Shown one piece after another: positions 17,928 to 27,041 of a DNA stretch of 60,600 nucleotides. Location: assembly GCF_000814685.1 (NCBI RefSeq), contig NZ_JXAC01000014.1, positions 1-60,600 on the forward strand. Direction: 5' to 3'. Numbering within the stretch: position 1 is the stretch's first letter; every line of letters begins with the position of its first letter. The translations under genes were made by a program, and so were the position numbers. The notes under the pieces were generated by a model. It searched no databases. It was given only the letters and a program-made list of their open reading frames with translations, and was not told the DNA's origin. Source of the DNA: Sphingobacterium sp. T2 (GTDB lineage: Bacteria > Bacteroidota > Bacteroidia > Sphingobacteriales > Sphingobacteriaceae).

Positions 17928-18768
17928 ATTTGTTTCTCACAGGACTGATAATCAACTCTTCCGCTTCGTTTAATAGTTCTTCTTTCTGTTTGTTGTTTAT
18001 ATCCAAGATATCTAGGAATTTAGGATTCCTGACAATATCTTTGACCAAGATACACTGCGCTTTAAGCAATTGAGCTTTTTCGGCATTGGAAATGGATGTT
18101 AAGCAGGTAATGGGATATTCTCCGTTGTTGTCGACCACTGTTTTTATGTTTTTATGTGCCGGATAGTCCCATGACAATATGTTGAGATTATAATATTCCG
18201 CAAAAGCTTTCGAATCCGAAGTAAGATAGGCATTGGTCACTAACCAACCTTCTGTAACCTTCAAGGTCTTGTTAAAAAAAGTATAAGGCTTATTGCTGAT
18301 GTCTTTTACGCGCGACATGAAATACATAGGGGTTGTCACCGAAATTTTGGCTTCCACATCATTGCGAAACTTACATTCTATGGCCAGCAGCTCATTACCT
18401 TTGGAAGCTACCACATCGATTTCATGTGATACAGCATGTCCTTGTATCGTCTGTCCCGTCATGGCCTTATAGCCGTCTTCCTGAAAAATTCGTGCTACCC
18501 ACTTTTCGAAATAAAATCCCTCCGGTCCAAGATCTCGCAAAGCTCTTTTGAGGCTGTAGCGGGCAGCGTATGTCTTTCGTATACATTTCAATGCATTGAA
18601 AGCCAGATCATACAGTTCCTTGGTGGAAATACCGTTATATAATTTAGATTTTATGGCTTCAAAGACATTATCGACCTCACTTTCGGAGGCTCCCGACTTG
18701 GTAAGAGAGTTCCTTAAGGCTTTGGGATTATAGTTAACTAATTCTCCTGAATGTTTCTTAACCTGCAT
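17926..18768 (-). CDS. ATP-cone domain fused to Mrr-like endonuclease
   Basis: A 280-residue two-domain protein. Residues 1-~85 match the ATP-cone found in ribonucleotide reductase and NrdR (VKKHSGELVNYNPKALRNSL, then GISTKELYDLAFNALKC). This part senses ATP or dATP in those proteins. Residues ~85-180 are a PD-(D/E)xK nuclease of the Mrr type: FEKWVARIFQEDGY (E88), EIDVV (D118) and LLAIECKFR (E131, K133), all active-site residues present. The remaining ~100 residues are helical and unassigned. It stands alone with no methylase or helicase beside it, so it is not part of a plain restriction-modification pair. Nuclease activity gated by adenine nucleotide is an attractive inference, untested. 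Confidence 0.83.
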   Translation of the reverse strand: MQVKKHSGELVNYNPKALRNSLTKSGASESEVDNVFEAIKSKLYNGISTKELYDLAFNALKCIRKTYAARYSLKRALRDLGPEGFYFEKWVARIFQEDGYKAMTGQTIQGHAVSHEIDVVASKGNELLAIECKFRNDVEAKISVTTPMYFMSRVKDISNKPYTFFNKTLKVTEGWLVTNAYLTSDSKAFAEYYNLNILSWDYPAHKNIKTVVDNNGEYPITCLTSISNAEKAQLLKAQCILVKDIVRNPKFLDILDINNKQKEELLNEAEELIISPVRNK

Positions 18769-18882
18769 AAATGATTATAACTGTGACAAAAGTAAATGTA
18801 ATATTATTTTTTGTTAAAAAATATCTGTAAGTAAAACAAAACCTTATTGCAAATGTTCTTTCATTAGTAAAAACACAAGCTT

Positions 18883-19185
18883 ATGAGTGCACTATTAGAA
18901 TTAGCAATAGATAAATTGAGACAAAAGGTTGATGACAACTGTGTGACGGGCAATATAGGAACATCAGAGCGTATTCTGTCGGTCGTTGCCGGAGGACTTA
19001 TCTGCACATTGGGAATAAAGCGTATTCTCAAGCATCCTTTAACTGCTCTTTCGGGAGTAGCTTTGGGAGCAGGCTTAGTGTATCGCGGTATCACCGGGCA
19101 GTGTAAGGTTAAGGCCGCATTAGCAGATATGGCTAACGATAAAAAAGAAATAACTGTAATAGAACACCGTTATCTGGTGAAATAA
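18883..19185 (+). CDS. DUF2892-like small membrane protein
   Basis: A 100-residue protein with two hydrophobic stretches (SVVAGGLICTLGI and TALSGVALGAGLVYRGI), matching the inner-membrane YgaP-type DUF2892 hairpin (GTSERILSVVAGG is the usual start of the domain). Such domains occur alone or fused to rhodanese. Role unknown. Complete, followed by a clear terminator before the sirtuin gene. Confidence 0.75.
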   Translation: MSALLELAIDKLRQKVDDNCVTGNIGTSERILSVVAGGLICTLGIKRILKHPLTALSGVALGAGLVYRGITGQCKVKAALADMANDKKEITVIEHRYLVK

Positions 19186-19209
19186 ATTCTAATACATTCT
19201 TACAAGGCA

Positions 19210-19247
19210 AATGGTCGAAAATTGGTATTTTCGACCATTACTTTTTT
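19210..19247 (+). terminator. Rho-independent terminator after DUF2892 gene
   Basis: AATGGTCGAAAAT (19210-19222) pairs with ATTTTCGACCATT (19227-19239) around TGGT and is followed by ACTTTTTT. It ends 7 bases before the start codon of the sirtuin gene. Confidence 0.82.
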
Positions 19248-19253
19248 GTAACT

Positions 19254-19937
19254 ATGAAGAATATTGTAGTATTAACAGGTGCTGGCATTTCTGCGGAAAG
19301 TGGATTGCAAACATTCCGCGGCAACAATGGACTATGGGAAGGATATCGAGTAGAAGAAGTAGCCTCTCCCGAAGCTTGGCAACGTAATCCCGAGATGGTT
19401 CAACGATTCTACAATATGCGAAGGGCTGCATGCCGTAAGGCTATGCCTAACGCAGCGCATATCGCCTTGAAAGAGTTGGAAAAGAAGGCCAACGTACATA
19501 TCATCACCCAAAATATTGACGACCTACACGAAAGAGCGGGAAGTAGTCAGATCCTCCATCTGCACGGAGAAATTATGAAAGCGCAGTCTTCTAAATATCC
19601 TGAATTGGTGTACGACATAGAAGGTGACGAACTACACATGGGACAACTGTGTGAAAAGGGATATCAGCTCAGACCTCACGTCGTGTGGTTTGGTGAGCCT
19701 GTCCCTAATATTTTGAAGGCTATGGAAATCGTGAGTCAGGCTGACATATTTTTGATCATAGGAACATCCTTGCAAGTTTACCCGGCGGCCAGTTTGATAC
19801 ATGATACCAGACCGGATTGTCAAGTCATTCTGATAGATCCAGAGGCCGAAAGTTTCAGGGTGAGCAATAGAGTGCATCTTATCGCCCAAAAAGCTACAGT
19901 AGCAGTCCCTAAATGGGTAGAAAATTTCACAGAATAA
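19254..19937 (+). CDS. Sirtuin-type NAD-dependent protein deacylase
   Basis: Removes acyl groups from lysine using NAD+. The Rossmann part shows GAGISAESGLQTFRG (residues 9-23), TQNIDDLHERAG (85-96) and the catalytic His in HLHGE (H104). YNMRR at 53-57 gives the class III YxxR signature (Y53, R56), which in SIRT5 and CobB favours succinyl and other acidic acyl groups. The four zinc cysteines of most sirtuins are absent: the small domain between H104 and RPHVVWFGEPVP has only one Cys. Some bacterial class III members also lack them. 227 residues, intact. The terminator before it suggests a separate transcript. Confidence 0.9.
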   Translation: MKNIVVLTGAGISAESGLQTFRGNNGLWEGYRVEEVASPEAWQRNPEMVQRFYNMRRAACRKAMPNAAHIALKELEKKANVHIITQNIDDLHERAGSSQILHLHGEIMKAQSSKYPELVYDIEGDELHMGQLCEKGYQLRPHVVWFGEPVPNILKAMEIVSQADIFLIIGTSLQVYPAASLIHDTRPDCQVILIDPEAESFRVSNRVHLIAQKATVAVPKWVENFTE

Positions 19938-20128
19938 TATTTTGTTATCAACCATAACTAATTTTATTTCAATTAGTTATGCATTCTATTTATAGGTAAA
20001 GTTTATACTTTTGCATAAGCTTTGCTTAAGTTGAACAAAAAACACCAAATAAAATTTGGATTATCACATTTTTAAAATATAACAATCTATTTATCAGTGT
20101 TTAACATCTCTTCATTTGATTTATAAGT

Positions 20129-20374
20129 TTAATAATATTTGTTGTAGGTTTTAATAAAAGATTCACGCATCTTTTGGAACGAATCTAACACCGTAGCAAT
20201 AAATTCTTCGTCCAAAATTTCAAAGACACCGTTCACTCCGTTCAGCACATCTGCTTCGGCGATTTTATAAGTTTGCTCTAGGTTCCCTTGTTCAAACTTG
20301 ATAATAAACTTTTGATTCATACCAAAAATGGTAATCTTACATTCTGGGTGTGGTAATTCAGCAATTGCTCTCAT
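20129..20374 (-). CDS. Small conserved hypothetical protein
   Basis: An 81-residue protein with mixed charge and predicted beta-alpha content (CKITIFGMNQKFIIKFEQGNLEQ, then a helical end FIATVLDSFQKMRESFIKTY). I do not recognise a family. It starts cleanly at ATG 20374 and is not cut short by the neighbouring sequence. It is upstream of a terminator-flanked gdhA and on the same strand, but the terminator at 20432-20456 separates them. Confidence 0.55.
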   Translation of the reverse strand: MRAIAELPHPECKITIFGMNQKFIIKFEQGNLEQTYKIAEADVLNGVNGVFEILDEEFIATVLDSFQKMRESFIKTYNKYY

Positions 20375-20431
20375 GGAAATATTTGTACTACTGTTTGCGA
20401 AAATAAACTTTAATAAGCATAAAAATAAAAC

Positions 20432-20456
20432 AGGGGAATAATATTCTTATTCCCCT
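20432..20456. terminator. Terminator after gdhA
   Basis: AGGGGAATAA (20432-20441) pairs with TTATTCCCCT (20447-20456) around TATTC. On the minus strand, the direction of gdhA, the stem is followed by GTTTTATTTTT. Confidence 0.75.
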
Positions 20457-20494
20457 TTATGCAATTAATACAAAGATGAGCAAAAAATTCTATC

Positions 20495-21826
20495 CTACAA
20501 TACGCCTTGAGCTTTCATGGCTTCAGCAACTTTAATAAAGCCTCCTATATTAGCGCCTTTAAGGTAATTGATATAACCATCTTTCTCTTTTCCATAACGA
20601 ATACAGGTTTTGAAGATGTTGTTCATGATGGCTTTCAAACGGTCATCAACCTTGGAGGCATGCCATTGTTGACCTATTGAATTTTGTGACATTTCCAATC
20701 CGGATACAGCCACACCACCTGCATTTGCAGCTTTTCCAGGGGCATAAGCTATTTTAGCCTTGTGGAACACCTTGATAGCACCAGCCGTAGAAGGCATATT
20801 TGCTCCCTCAGCCACACAGACGCAGCCATTCTTTATCAATGTTTTGGCATCATCCGCATCGAGTTCGTTTTGTGTGGCACATGGCAATGCAATATCGCAC
20901 TTAAACTGCCATGGCTTTTCGTTAGCATGGAAGGTGGCGGAAGGGTATTTTTCGGTATAAGCTTGCAGATTACGGCCCAGAGTGGCAATATGGTCAAGCT
21001 TTTCAAGAGTAAAGCCTTCCTTGTCGTATAGCACCCCCGTACTGTTTGAAAGAGTGATAACTTTGGCGCCCAGCGAGAGAGCCTTTTCTGCTGCATAATA
21101 TGCCACATTTCCCGCTCCCGATATAGCCACTACTTTACCTTTCAAATCATCATTCATGCTATCGAAGATACATTCAACGAAGTACAACAGGCCGTAGCCT
21201 GTGGCTTCAGGTCGGATATAAGAGCCGCCCCATTGAAGTCCTTTTCCGGTCAATACCCCTGTAAAATTGTTTTGAATGCGCTTATATTGTCCGAAAAGAT
21301 AGCCTATCTCACGGGAACCCACACCGATATCTCCTGCAGGAACATCCGTCTCAGCACCGATATGGCGATAGAGTTCGGTCATAAAAGCCTGACAGAAACG
21401 CATTATTTCGTTGTCCGACTTACCCTTAGGATCAAAATTTGAACCTCCTTTACCGCCTCCTATTGGCAGACTGGTTAATGCATTTTTGAACACCTGTTCG
21501 AAAGCTAAAAATTTCAGGATGCTTAGGTTGACCGTAGGTGAAAAACGCAATCCGCCTTTATACGGTCCTATAGCGCTGTTCATCTGTACACGATAGCCTC
21601 TGTTAATCTGAATGTTGTTATTGTCATCCATCCACGCCACCCGAAAGGAAACTACGCGTTCCGGTTCCACGATACGCTCCAAGATCCTCAAGTCAGCATA
21701 CTCCGGATGATATTCATTGATATATGGAATTACATCTTCTGAAACTTCCGTCACAGCCTGTAAAAATTCTGGCTCGTTGGGATTTAGTTTTTCAACGTAG
21801 TCAATAAATTCATTAAGATTAAGCAT
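20495..21826 (-). CDS. gdhA: NADP-type glutamate dehydrogenase
   Basis: Interconverts glutamate with 2-oxoglutarate and ammonia. At 443 residues it is the hexameric short form. The catalytic-lysine region GPYKGGLRFSPTVNLSILKF and GGGKGGSNFDPKGK are conserved, as is DVPAGDIGVGSREIGYLFGQY. The dinucleotide-binding motif is VAISGAGNVAYYAAEKA, with the NADP-type pattern rather than a clear Asp/Glu for NAD; coenzyme choice is inferred from family similarity. Intact, with a candidate -7 box upstream at 21868-21875 and a terminator downstream. Confidence 0.94.
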   Translation of the reverse strand: MLNLNEFIDYVEKLNPNEPEFLQAVTEVSEDVIPYINEYHPEYADLRILERIVEPERVVSFRVAWMDDNNNIQINRGYRVQMNSAIGPYKGGLRFSPTVNLSILKFLAFEQVFKNALTSLPIGGGKGGSNFDPKGKSDNEIMRFCQAFMTELYRHIGAETDVPAGDIGVGSREIGYLFGQYKRIQNNFTGVLTGKGLQWGGSYIRPEATGYGLLYFVECIFDSMNDDLKGKVVAISGAGNVAYYAAEKALSLGAKVITLSNSTGVLYDKEGFTLEKLDHIATLGRNLQAYTEKYPSATFHANEKPWQFKCDIALPCATQNELDADDAKTLIKNGCVCVAEGANMPSTAGAIKVFHKAKIAYAPGKAANAGGVAVSGLEMSQNSIGQQWHASKVDDRLKAIMNNIFKTCIRYGKEKDGYINYLKGANIGGFIKVAEAMKAQGVL

Positions 21827-21867
21827 TATTTGTTGATGATTTTTTATTAGAAAGAGTTTTTACTTGT

Positions 21868-21875
21868 CAAATATA
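21868..21875 (-). promoter_or_regulatory. Candidate -7 box of the gdhA promoter
   Basis: On the minus strand this reads TATATTTG, an exact match to TAnnTTTG, 41 bases before the gdhA start. No clear -33 TTTG is at the right distance, so only one element supports it. Confidence 0.4.
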
Positions 21876-22019
21876 CATTTTTTAAAGCTTTTTATTAAGT
21901 TTTAATCATGGAAAAATGAAATATTTTCATTTTTTAACATCTACATATTTATTATTGCATTACATTTATCCGTTATAGCCCTTAGTTGAATTTTAGTATA
22001 TTCGAGTCAAATAAAAGAT

Positions 22020-23017
22020 ATGAGAAAGATTAATCTTAAACAGTTTCCGAAAGTTAAATTGATTGAACGTCCTTCGCAGATACAATACCTAAAGAACATC
22101 AGCAAACACTTAGGGGTGGAGGTATATGTCAAACGTGACGATTTGCTGGCTATGGGATATGGGGGAAATAAGTTACGAAAGCTTGAATACTTATTGGGAG
22201 AGGCAAAGAAACAGGAAGCTACTCATATCTTTACTATAGGAGCTGTGCAGTCTAACCACGCTCGGATGACCGCTATTGCCGCAACGATGAATGGCTTTGA
22301 AGCGGAACTGTTTTTGAAAAACAGTGTTCCTATAAGGCAATCGGAATACCATACTAATGGCAACGTGTTGCTCAACAAAATCATTGATGTAACCATTCAT
22401 CCTGTAGAAAATAACGAGCACGCCTATGAACGTATTGCAGAACGGGAAAAGGAACTGTTGGCACAAGGAGAGAGGCCCTATGTAATTCCCGTAGGAGGTC
22501 CAATGCATTGGGAACCCTTGGCTATATGGATGCTTATTTTGAGATTTTAAACCAACAAAACGAGGTTAACGTTAAGTTTGATTGGATAGCGACAGCTACC
22601 GGATCAGGCGGTACACATGCAGGATTGGCTATAGGGCAGGCTTTATCACCGGAAGCTATTCCCGTGAAAGGATATAGTGTGGAGCCAAACGCACAATATA
22701 TACTGGATCATACACTTGCCATCGCCAATGAAGCACTGAAAATGATAGGTGAGGAAACCTTATTGAAGACGAAAGATTTTTATTTTTCGGAGGAATATAG
22801 TGGAGAAGCATATGGCATTCCTTCGCCAATACATATTGATACCATCAAATGGCTAGCTAAATATGAAGGCATTTTCTTGGATCCGGTATACACTTCCAAA
22901 GCTTTCACAGCCTTGATAATGGACATTAAGAATGGCGTGATAAAGGCAGGGAGCAAGGTGCTATATGTGCATACCGGAGGACTGCCGGGAATCTTTGCTT
23001 ATCCGCAGTATTTCTAA
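22020..23017 (+). CDS. D-cysteine desulfhydrase/ACC deaminase-family PLP enzyme
   Basis: A fold-type II pyridoxal-phosphate enzyme. Landmarks are VYVKRDDLLAMGYGGNKLRKLEYLLGEA with the PLP lysine in GGNKLRK, then the SNHARMTA motif and the Gly-rich ATGSGGTHAGL phosphate loop, and LYVHTGGLPGIFAYP at the end. ACC deaminases and D-cysteine desulfhydrases cannot be told apart here without the diagnostic residues, so I give both. A frameshift at about 22498 splits it: a missing T turns GGSNALGTLGYMDAY into GGPMHWEPLAIW. Its stop codon overlaps that of the converging CDF transporter gene. Confidence 0.87.
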
Positions 23018-23907
23018 AGTCCTGCTGCAACCTCAGGGTTGAATGGCTCAATATGAACGAATACATTAGATATTTGAGGCATTTGCTGCATGAGATAATC
23101 TTTCAGATTATGTGCTATGTCGTGACCTTCTTTGACCGAAAGTTCGGAGTCAACTATAGCATGGATATCCACGATATAGCTCATACCGATTTTACGGACA
23201 AAACACTTTTCTGTATCCAAAACCCCGCTGACATTCTTTGATTTGGACTTTATATCTTCAACCATATCTTCATATAGGTTCTCATCCATAATTTCTCCTA
23301 AAGCAGGTCTGAAGATACGATAACAGTTATATAGGATAAAAGCTGCAGCAAATAGGGCAGCCCAATCATCGGCACTTTGATACCCTTCACCCAATAACAG
23401 AGCTATAGAAATACCAATAAAAGCAGCAACAGAAGTGATGGCATCACTGCGATGATGCCAAGCATCAGCTCGTAAAGAGCTGCTATTTAAAGTTTTAGCT
23501 TTACGCATGACAACCTGATAGCTAATTTCTTTCCAAATAATTATTATACCTAAAACGATTAAAGTCCAAGGCTTAGGCAATTCATGCGGGGTACGGATAT
23601 TTATAAGACTTTGATGCGCTATGACTGTAGCTGAAATTACAAGGAAAATAACCACAATAAACGTGATCAACGGTTCGATTCGGCCATGACCATATGGATG
23701 GGTTTTGTCTGCAGGACGTTCAGAATATTTAATCCCTAAAAGAACAAGAATGGAAGAAAAGATGTCTGAAGTAGATTCTATGGCATCAGCTATCAAAGCG
23801 AAAGAATTTCCAAAGAAACCGGCAAGCCACTTAATCACAGCAAGCCCAAAACTACCGAGGATACTGAAATAAACTGTTTTTTTTGCTTTTTCGGATTGCT
23901 GTGACAT
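23014..23907 (-). CDS. Cation diffusion facilitator metal transporter
   Basis: A proton-driven exporter of divalent metals such as Zn2+, Fe2+ or Cd2+. The N-terminal ~210 residues contain about six membrane segments with the metal-site motifs DAIESTSDIFSS in the second and HHRSDAITS in the fifth. A cytoplasmic ferredoxin-like CDF dimerisation domain follows (about residues 210-290, SKSKNVSGVLDTEKCFVRKIG and DIHAIVDSELSVKEGHDIAHNL). 297 residues, intact. The metal cannot be assigned from sequence. Confidence 0.91.
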   Translation of the reverse strand: MSQQSEKAKKTVYFSILGSFGLAVIKWLAGFFGNSFALIADAIESTSDIFSSILVLLGIKYSERPADKTHPYGHGRIEPLITFIVVIFLVISATVIAHQSLINIRTPHELPKPWTLIVLGIIIIWKEISYQVVMRKAKTLNSSSLRADAWHHRSDAITSVAAFIGISIALLLGEGYQSADDWAALFAAAFILYNCYRIFRPALGEIMDENLYEDMVEDIKSKSKNVSGVLDTEKCFVRKIGMSYIVDIHAIVDSELSVKEGHDIAHNLKDYLMQQMPQISNVFVHIEPFNPEVAAGL

Positions 23908-24107
23908 TACGATAAGTTTTGTGCAAAATAACAGAATTCTATACGTTATTAAAAATAATAAAAACTAACAATATTTCCACGCTAATAAATGGGGAGTTCT
24001 AAGAGGTGAAATTAATACTACGGGGTGGAGTTAAAAATTTCTATTTAACATAATATAAATTATAGGACAAATTATTATGTTTATTTTGAGCTTGTATTTC
24101 ATAAAAA

Positions 24108-24137
24108 ATGCAGAGTCTTTATCCTGAGACTCTGCAT
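24108..24137. terminator. Terminator after the Gfo/Idh-DUF1080 operon
   Basis: ATGCAGAGTCT (24108-24118) pairs with AGACTCTGCAT (24127-24137) around an 8-base loop, and on the minus strand a T run follows (ATTTTTTATG). It ends the minus-strand operon. The other bases of 23908-24163 hold nothing I can name. Confidence 0.8.
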
Positions 24138-24163
24138 GAAAATCAAGCGAAGGTATTTTAAGA

Positions 24164-25581
24164 CTACAGCTTGTAATATTGTTCCCAACCTTTAGCTGGC
24201 GGAGGTCCGACCAATAAAGCGTTGGCAAATTTGTTGTTGGTAATTTCTTTTTTGACTGGATCGAATTCCAATGTCGTATTTAACCGCTGAGCAATAACAC
24301 CCAAGCAAAACACCTGACTTAAAGGTCCGGCAATAGCAAATGGTGAGCGTGTTTGCTCCAAATCTTTACAGGCTAACAGAAAATTTTTAAAATGGTTGGA
24401 ATGCGATTTTTCAATTGATGGCAACTGATTTTCCAAATCCTTAGCTTTGTCATGAGGAATGATTTGTAAGGTACTCGCATGCGATCCGCCTTTGAAGATC
24501 AGATCTTTGCTATAAATGATTTTCCCGGGATTAAGTTTTACCGGTTCTAATTTACCTGTACTTGGTGCAGGAATGTTTGGGTCCAACCCTGAGACACCAT
24601 ATCCTTCAGGAATTGGCGGCAGATTATTTAATCCGTCGTACCAAGTTACATCCACGGCTGGATAATTTTTCCTTTGTGGAAAGCTGAATTTTATGGTGCT
24701 GGACATAGGGAAAAAAAAATGAATTATGGCCTTCTAATTTAACAGCTTCTACCCTTGTTGGTAAGCCCATTTCCAGAAACTCGTGTGCCGTATCTAAGAT
24801 GTGTGCCCCCCAGTCACCCAGAGCTCCCATTCCAAAGTCGTACCAACATCTCCATTGTCCATTCACGAAATCTTTGTTGTAGGTATGCCCCATGGTATGC
24901 ATCTGCCATAAGTCCCAATCCAATGTTTCAGGAATAGGCTCAGCTTCAGGAAAATTCTTGATTTGAGGATCCCAGGAATGCCAGCGCCTAGGCATGTTCA
25001 TATGTGCGTCGATACGTGTCACGTCTTTGATGATTCCTGCTTCTTTCCAGGCCTTGAACTGGAAGTAATTGGCTTCGGAATGCCCTTGATTGCCCATTTG
25101 CGTCGCTAGCTTGGGGGATTTTGCTGCTTTTTTCATTAGCAATTCATTTTCCAAAAATGTGTGGGCCAAAGGTTTTTCTACGTAGACATGTTTCCCCAAA
25201 TCCAATGCCGTCATCGCTATGGCAAAATGAGAAAAGTCGGGAGTTCCTATCGATACAGCGTCAATTTCACTGCTAATGTCGTCAAACATTTTGCGGAAGT
25301 CCTGATACCTTTTTGCATGAGGAAACATATGCAAGATTTCCTGTGTATGTTTGGCACCTATGTCTACATCACATAATGCCACCACATTACACAGTCCCGT
25401 CTTATACAGTTCTTTGATGATTTCTCCTCCCCGAAAACCGATACCGATACAAGCTAGATTCACTCTTTCGTTGGGAGCAGCAAAGGCTATTTGCCCTAGT
25501 AGACTGCCAGAAAACAACATGCTCCCTCCTGCTTGTATTTGTTTTTGAAATAAAGCTTCGTCTGGAAATATAATGTCTCAT
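24164..25581 (-). CDS. Gfo/Idh/MocA-family oxidoreductase with Tat signal
   Basis: An NAD(P)-linked sugar oxidoreductase, probably exported through Tat. The real start is ATG 25581: removing one T in the AGCTTTATTT stretch near 25555 joins the twin-arginine segment SRRSLFQKQ to MLFSGSLLGQIAFAAP. The Rossmann motif NLACIGIGFRGGEII and the lysine region VYVEKPLAHTF of the family are present. A second break falls in nine consecutive A (24711-24719): with eight, HNSFFFPMSSTIKFSFPQRK reads straight through to the stop at 24164. The full protein is about 470 residues. It is the third gene of the operon. A role in 3-keto-sugar metabolism is inferred from its partners. Confidence 0.84.
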
Positions 25582-25609
25582 TAGAATTTATTTGCTGATG
25601 ATGGAAACG

Positions 25610-27013
25610 CTATTTTAACTCGCGAATTTTGATATTACGAAAAGACACCTCGTCACCATGATCTTGCAATAAGATATGTCCTTTGGGTGCTTCACCGAAG
25701 TTTTTCCATACTTTATACTTACTTATGGCTACCAAATCCCTAAACTCTTCTGAACCTCTCTTATAGCTCAACATCTTGAAACCGTTCAGATAATGGGTTA
25801 CCGTATTATCAGGGCTTACCACTATACGTCCCATATTCCACTGACCTATAGGTCTTCTGGCCCGACCATCTTTGTTGGAAGGAATAAGATCGTAAAGGGA
25901 AGCCAATGTACGATTTCTGTCACGTCCCATCTTTGCGTCGGGGTGTTTGGCATCATCCAGTAATTGGTATTCCAATCCTATGGCCGAACCTGATGTTTGC
26001 TCACTACCCGTAACGAAATATTTAACACCACTATTAGCTCCTTCGGTAAGTTTGAACTCAAACGATAGGTCGAAGCTGCTGAACTGCTGTTCGGAGATGA
26101 TATCGCCGCCATTGGTAGATTCTCCTCCATCTGCTTTTAAAACCTTGATCATTCCATCTTTGATTTCCCATCCTTTTGCAGGAAATCCTTCATGGCGTAC
26201 GCTACGCCAGTTGGTGGAGCTTTCACCGTCAAACAACAATCTGTATCCGGCATCTTCTTCAAACCGACTAAGTTTGTTCGGCGTTAGGTTCACCACATAG
26301 ACGTCCTTAGGAAAACCTTTTGGCTTTAGATTCTTAGTTTGTATGCGTATGTTTCGAAAATACACTTTTTTGCCATCCAGCTCGTTAGGTACACTATGCA
26401 CCTGCAGTCCTATAAAACCCGTAGGGTCCAACGTATCGATAAGATAAGCGGTAGGAATGCCATTCACCCATGTTTTAAGCTCATTGCCTATATGTTCAAT
26501 CCGGAAGTGATTGAATTCGTTGGGTTTAAAGGCTACTTTTGCTTTCTCGTTAAGATCCAATGTGTAGAGCCAGCCACGTCGTGCTTCGTCATAAATACCT
26601 CCCGTCCATGCACGAGAGGTAGGGTCCACCTCTACCTGACGGCCATATACCCTGCCATGCCCTCTGTTACCATTAGGATCCAGATGGCTACGCACCTGGA
26701 TACCAGAATTGCTACCTTCTCCTTCAATCTTAATTTCAAGCTCAAGGATAAAATCACCGTATTCTTTCTCGGTAACCAAAAAGGTATTGGGAGTGCCTTT
26801 AGTCATGTGCCCTACAATTACACCTTCTTCCACGGTGAAAGGGGCCTTCCCTCCTAACGACTTCCATCCGTTCAAGGTTTTCCCGTCAAATAAAGGTTGC
26901 CAATCCTCCTTATGCTGCGATTGTGCTCCCACATGTTGTAAGCCGCACAATATTGCTATCGTGGATAGAAGGCAAGCACAAAAAGATTTTTTGCTGATAA
27001 AAGAAACTTGCAT
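25610..27013 (-). CDS. Tandem DUF1080 3-keto-glycoside hydrolase-like protein
   Basis: A 467-residue secreted protein with signal peptide (ending HVGAQ) and two DUF1080 jelly-roll domains. The first runs about 35-240 (WQPLFDGKTLNGWKS to KKVYFRNIRIQTKNL), the second about 260-467 (YRLLFDGESSTNWRSV to SFRNIKIREL). DUF1080 proteins are now classed with 3-keto-disaccharide hydrolases, which cleave glycosides after oxidation at C3. Each domain has the motif GFIGLQVHS or LLQDHGDEVSFRNIKI, the first and last strands. The gene is flanked by Gfo/Idh/MocA genes on the same strand with gaps of 28 bp on both sides, which fits a pathway of oxidation, cleavage and reduction. Intact. Confidence 0.9.
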   Translation of the reverse strand: MQVSFISKKSFCACLLSTIAILCGLQHVGAQSQHKEDWQPLFDGKTLNGWKSLGGKAPFTVEEGVIVGHMTKGTPNTFLVTEKEYGDFILELEIKIEGEGSNSGIQVRSHLDPNGNRGHGRVYGRQVEVDPTSRAWTGGIYDEARRGWLYTLDLNEKAKVAFKPNEFNHFRIEHIGNELKTWVNGIPTAYLIDTLDPTGFIGLQVHSVPNELDGKKVYFRNIRIQTKNLKPKGFPKDVYVVNLTPNKLSRFEEDAGYRLLFDGESSTNWRSVRHEGFPAKGWEIKDGMIKVLKADGGESTNGGDIISEQQFSSFDLSFEFKLTEGANSGVKYFVTGSEQTSGSAIGLEYQLLDDAKHPDAKMGRDRNRTLASLYDLIPSNKDGRARRPIGQWNMGRIVVSPDNTVTHYLNGFKMLSYKRGSEEFRDLVAISKYKVWKNFGEAPKGHILLQDHGDEVSFRNIKIRELK

Positions 27014-27041
27014 ATGCCAAAATTTTTAGATTTAACAATAG

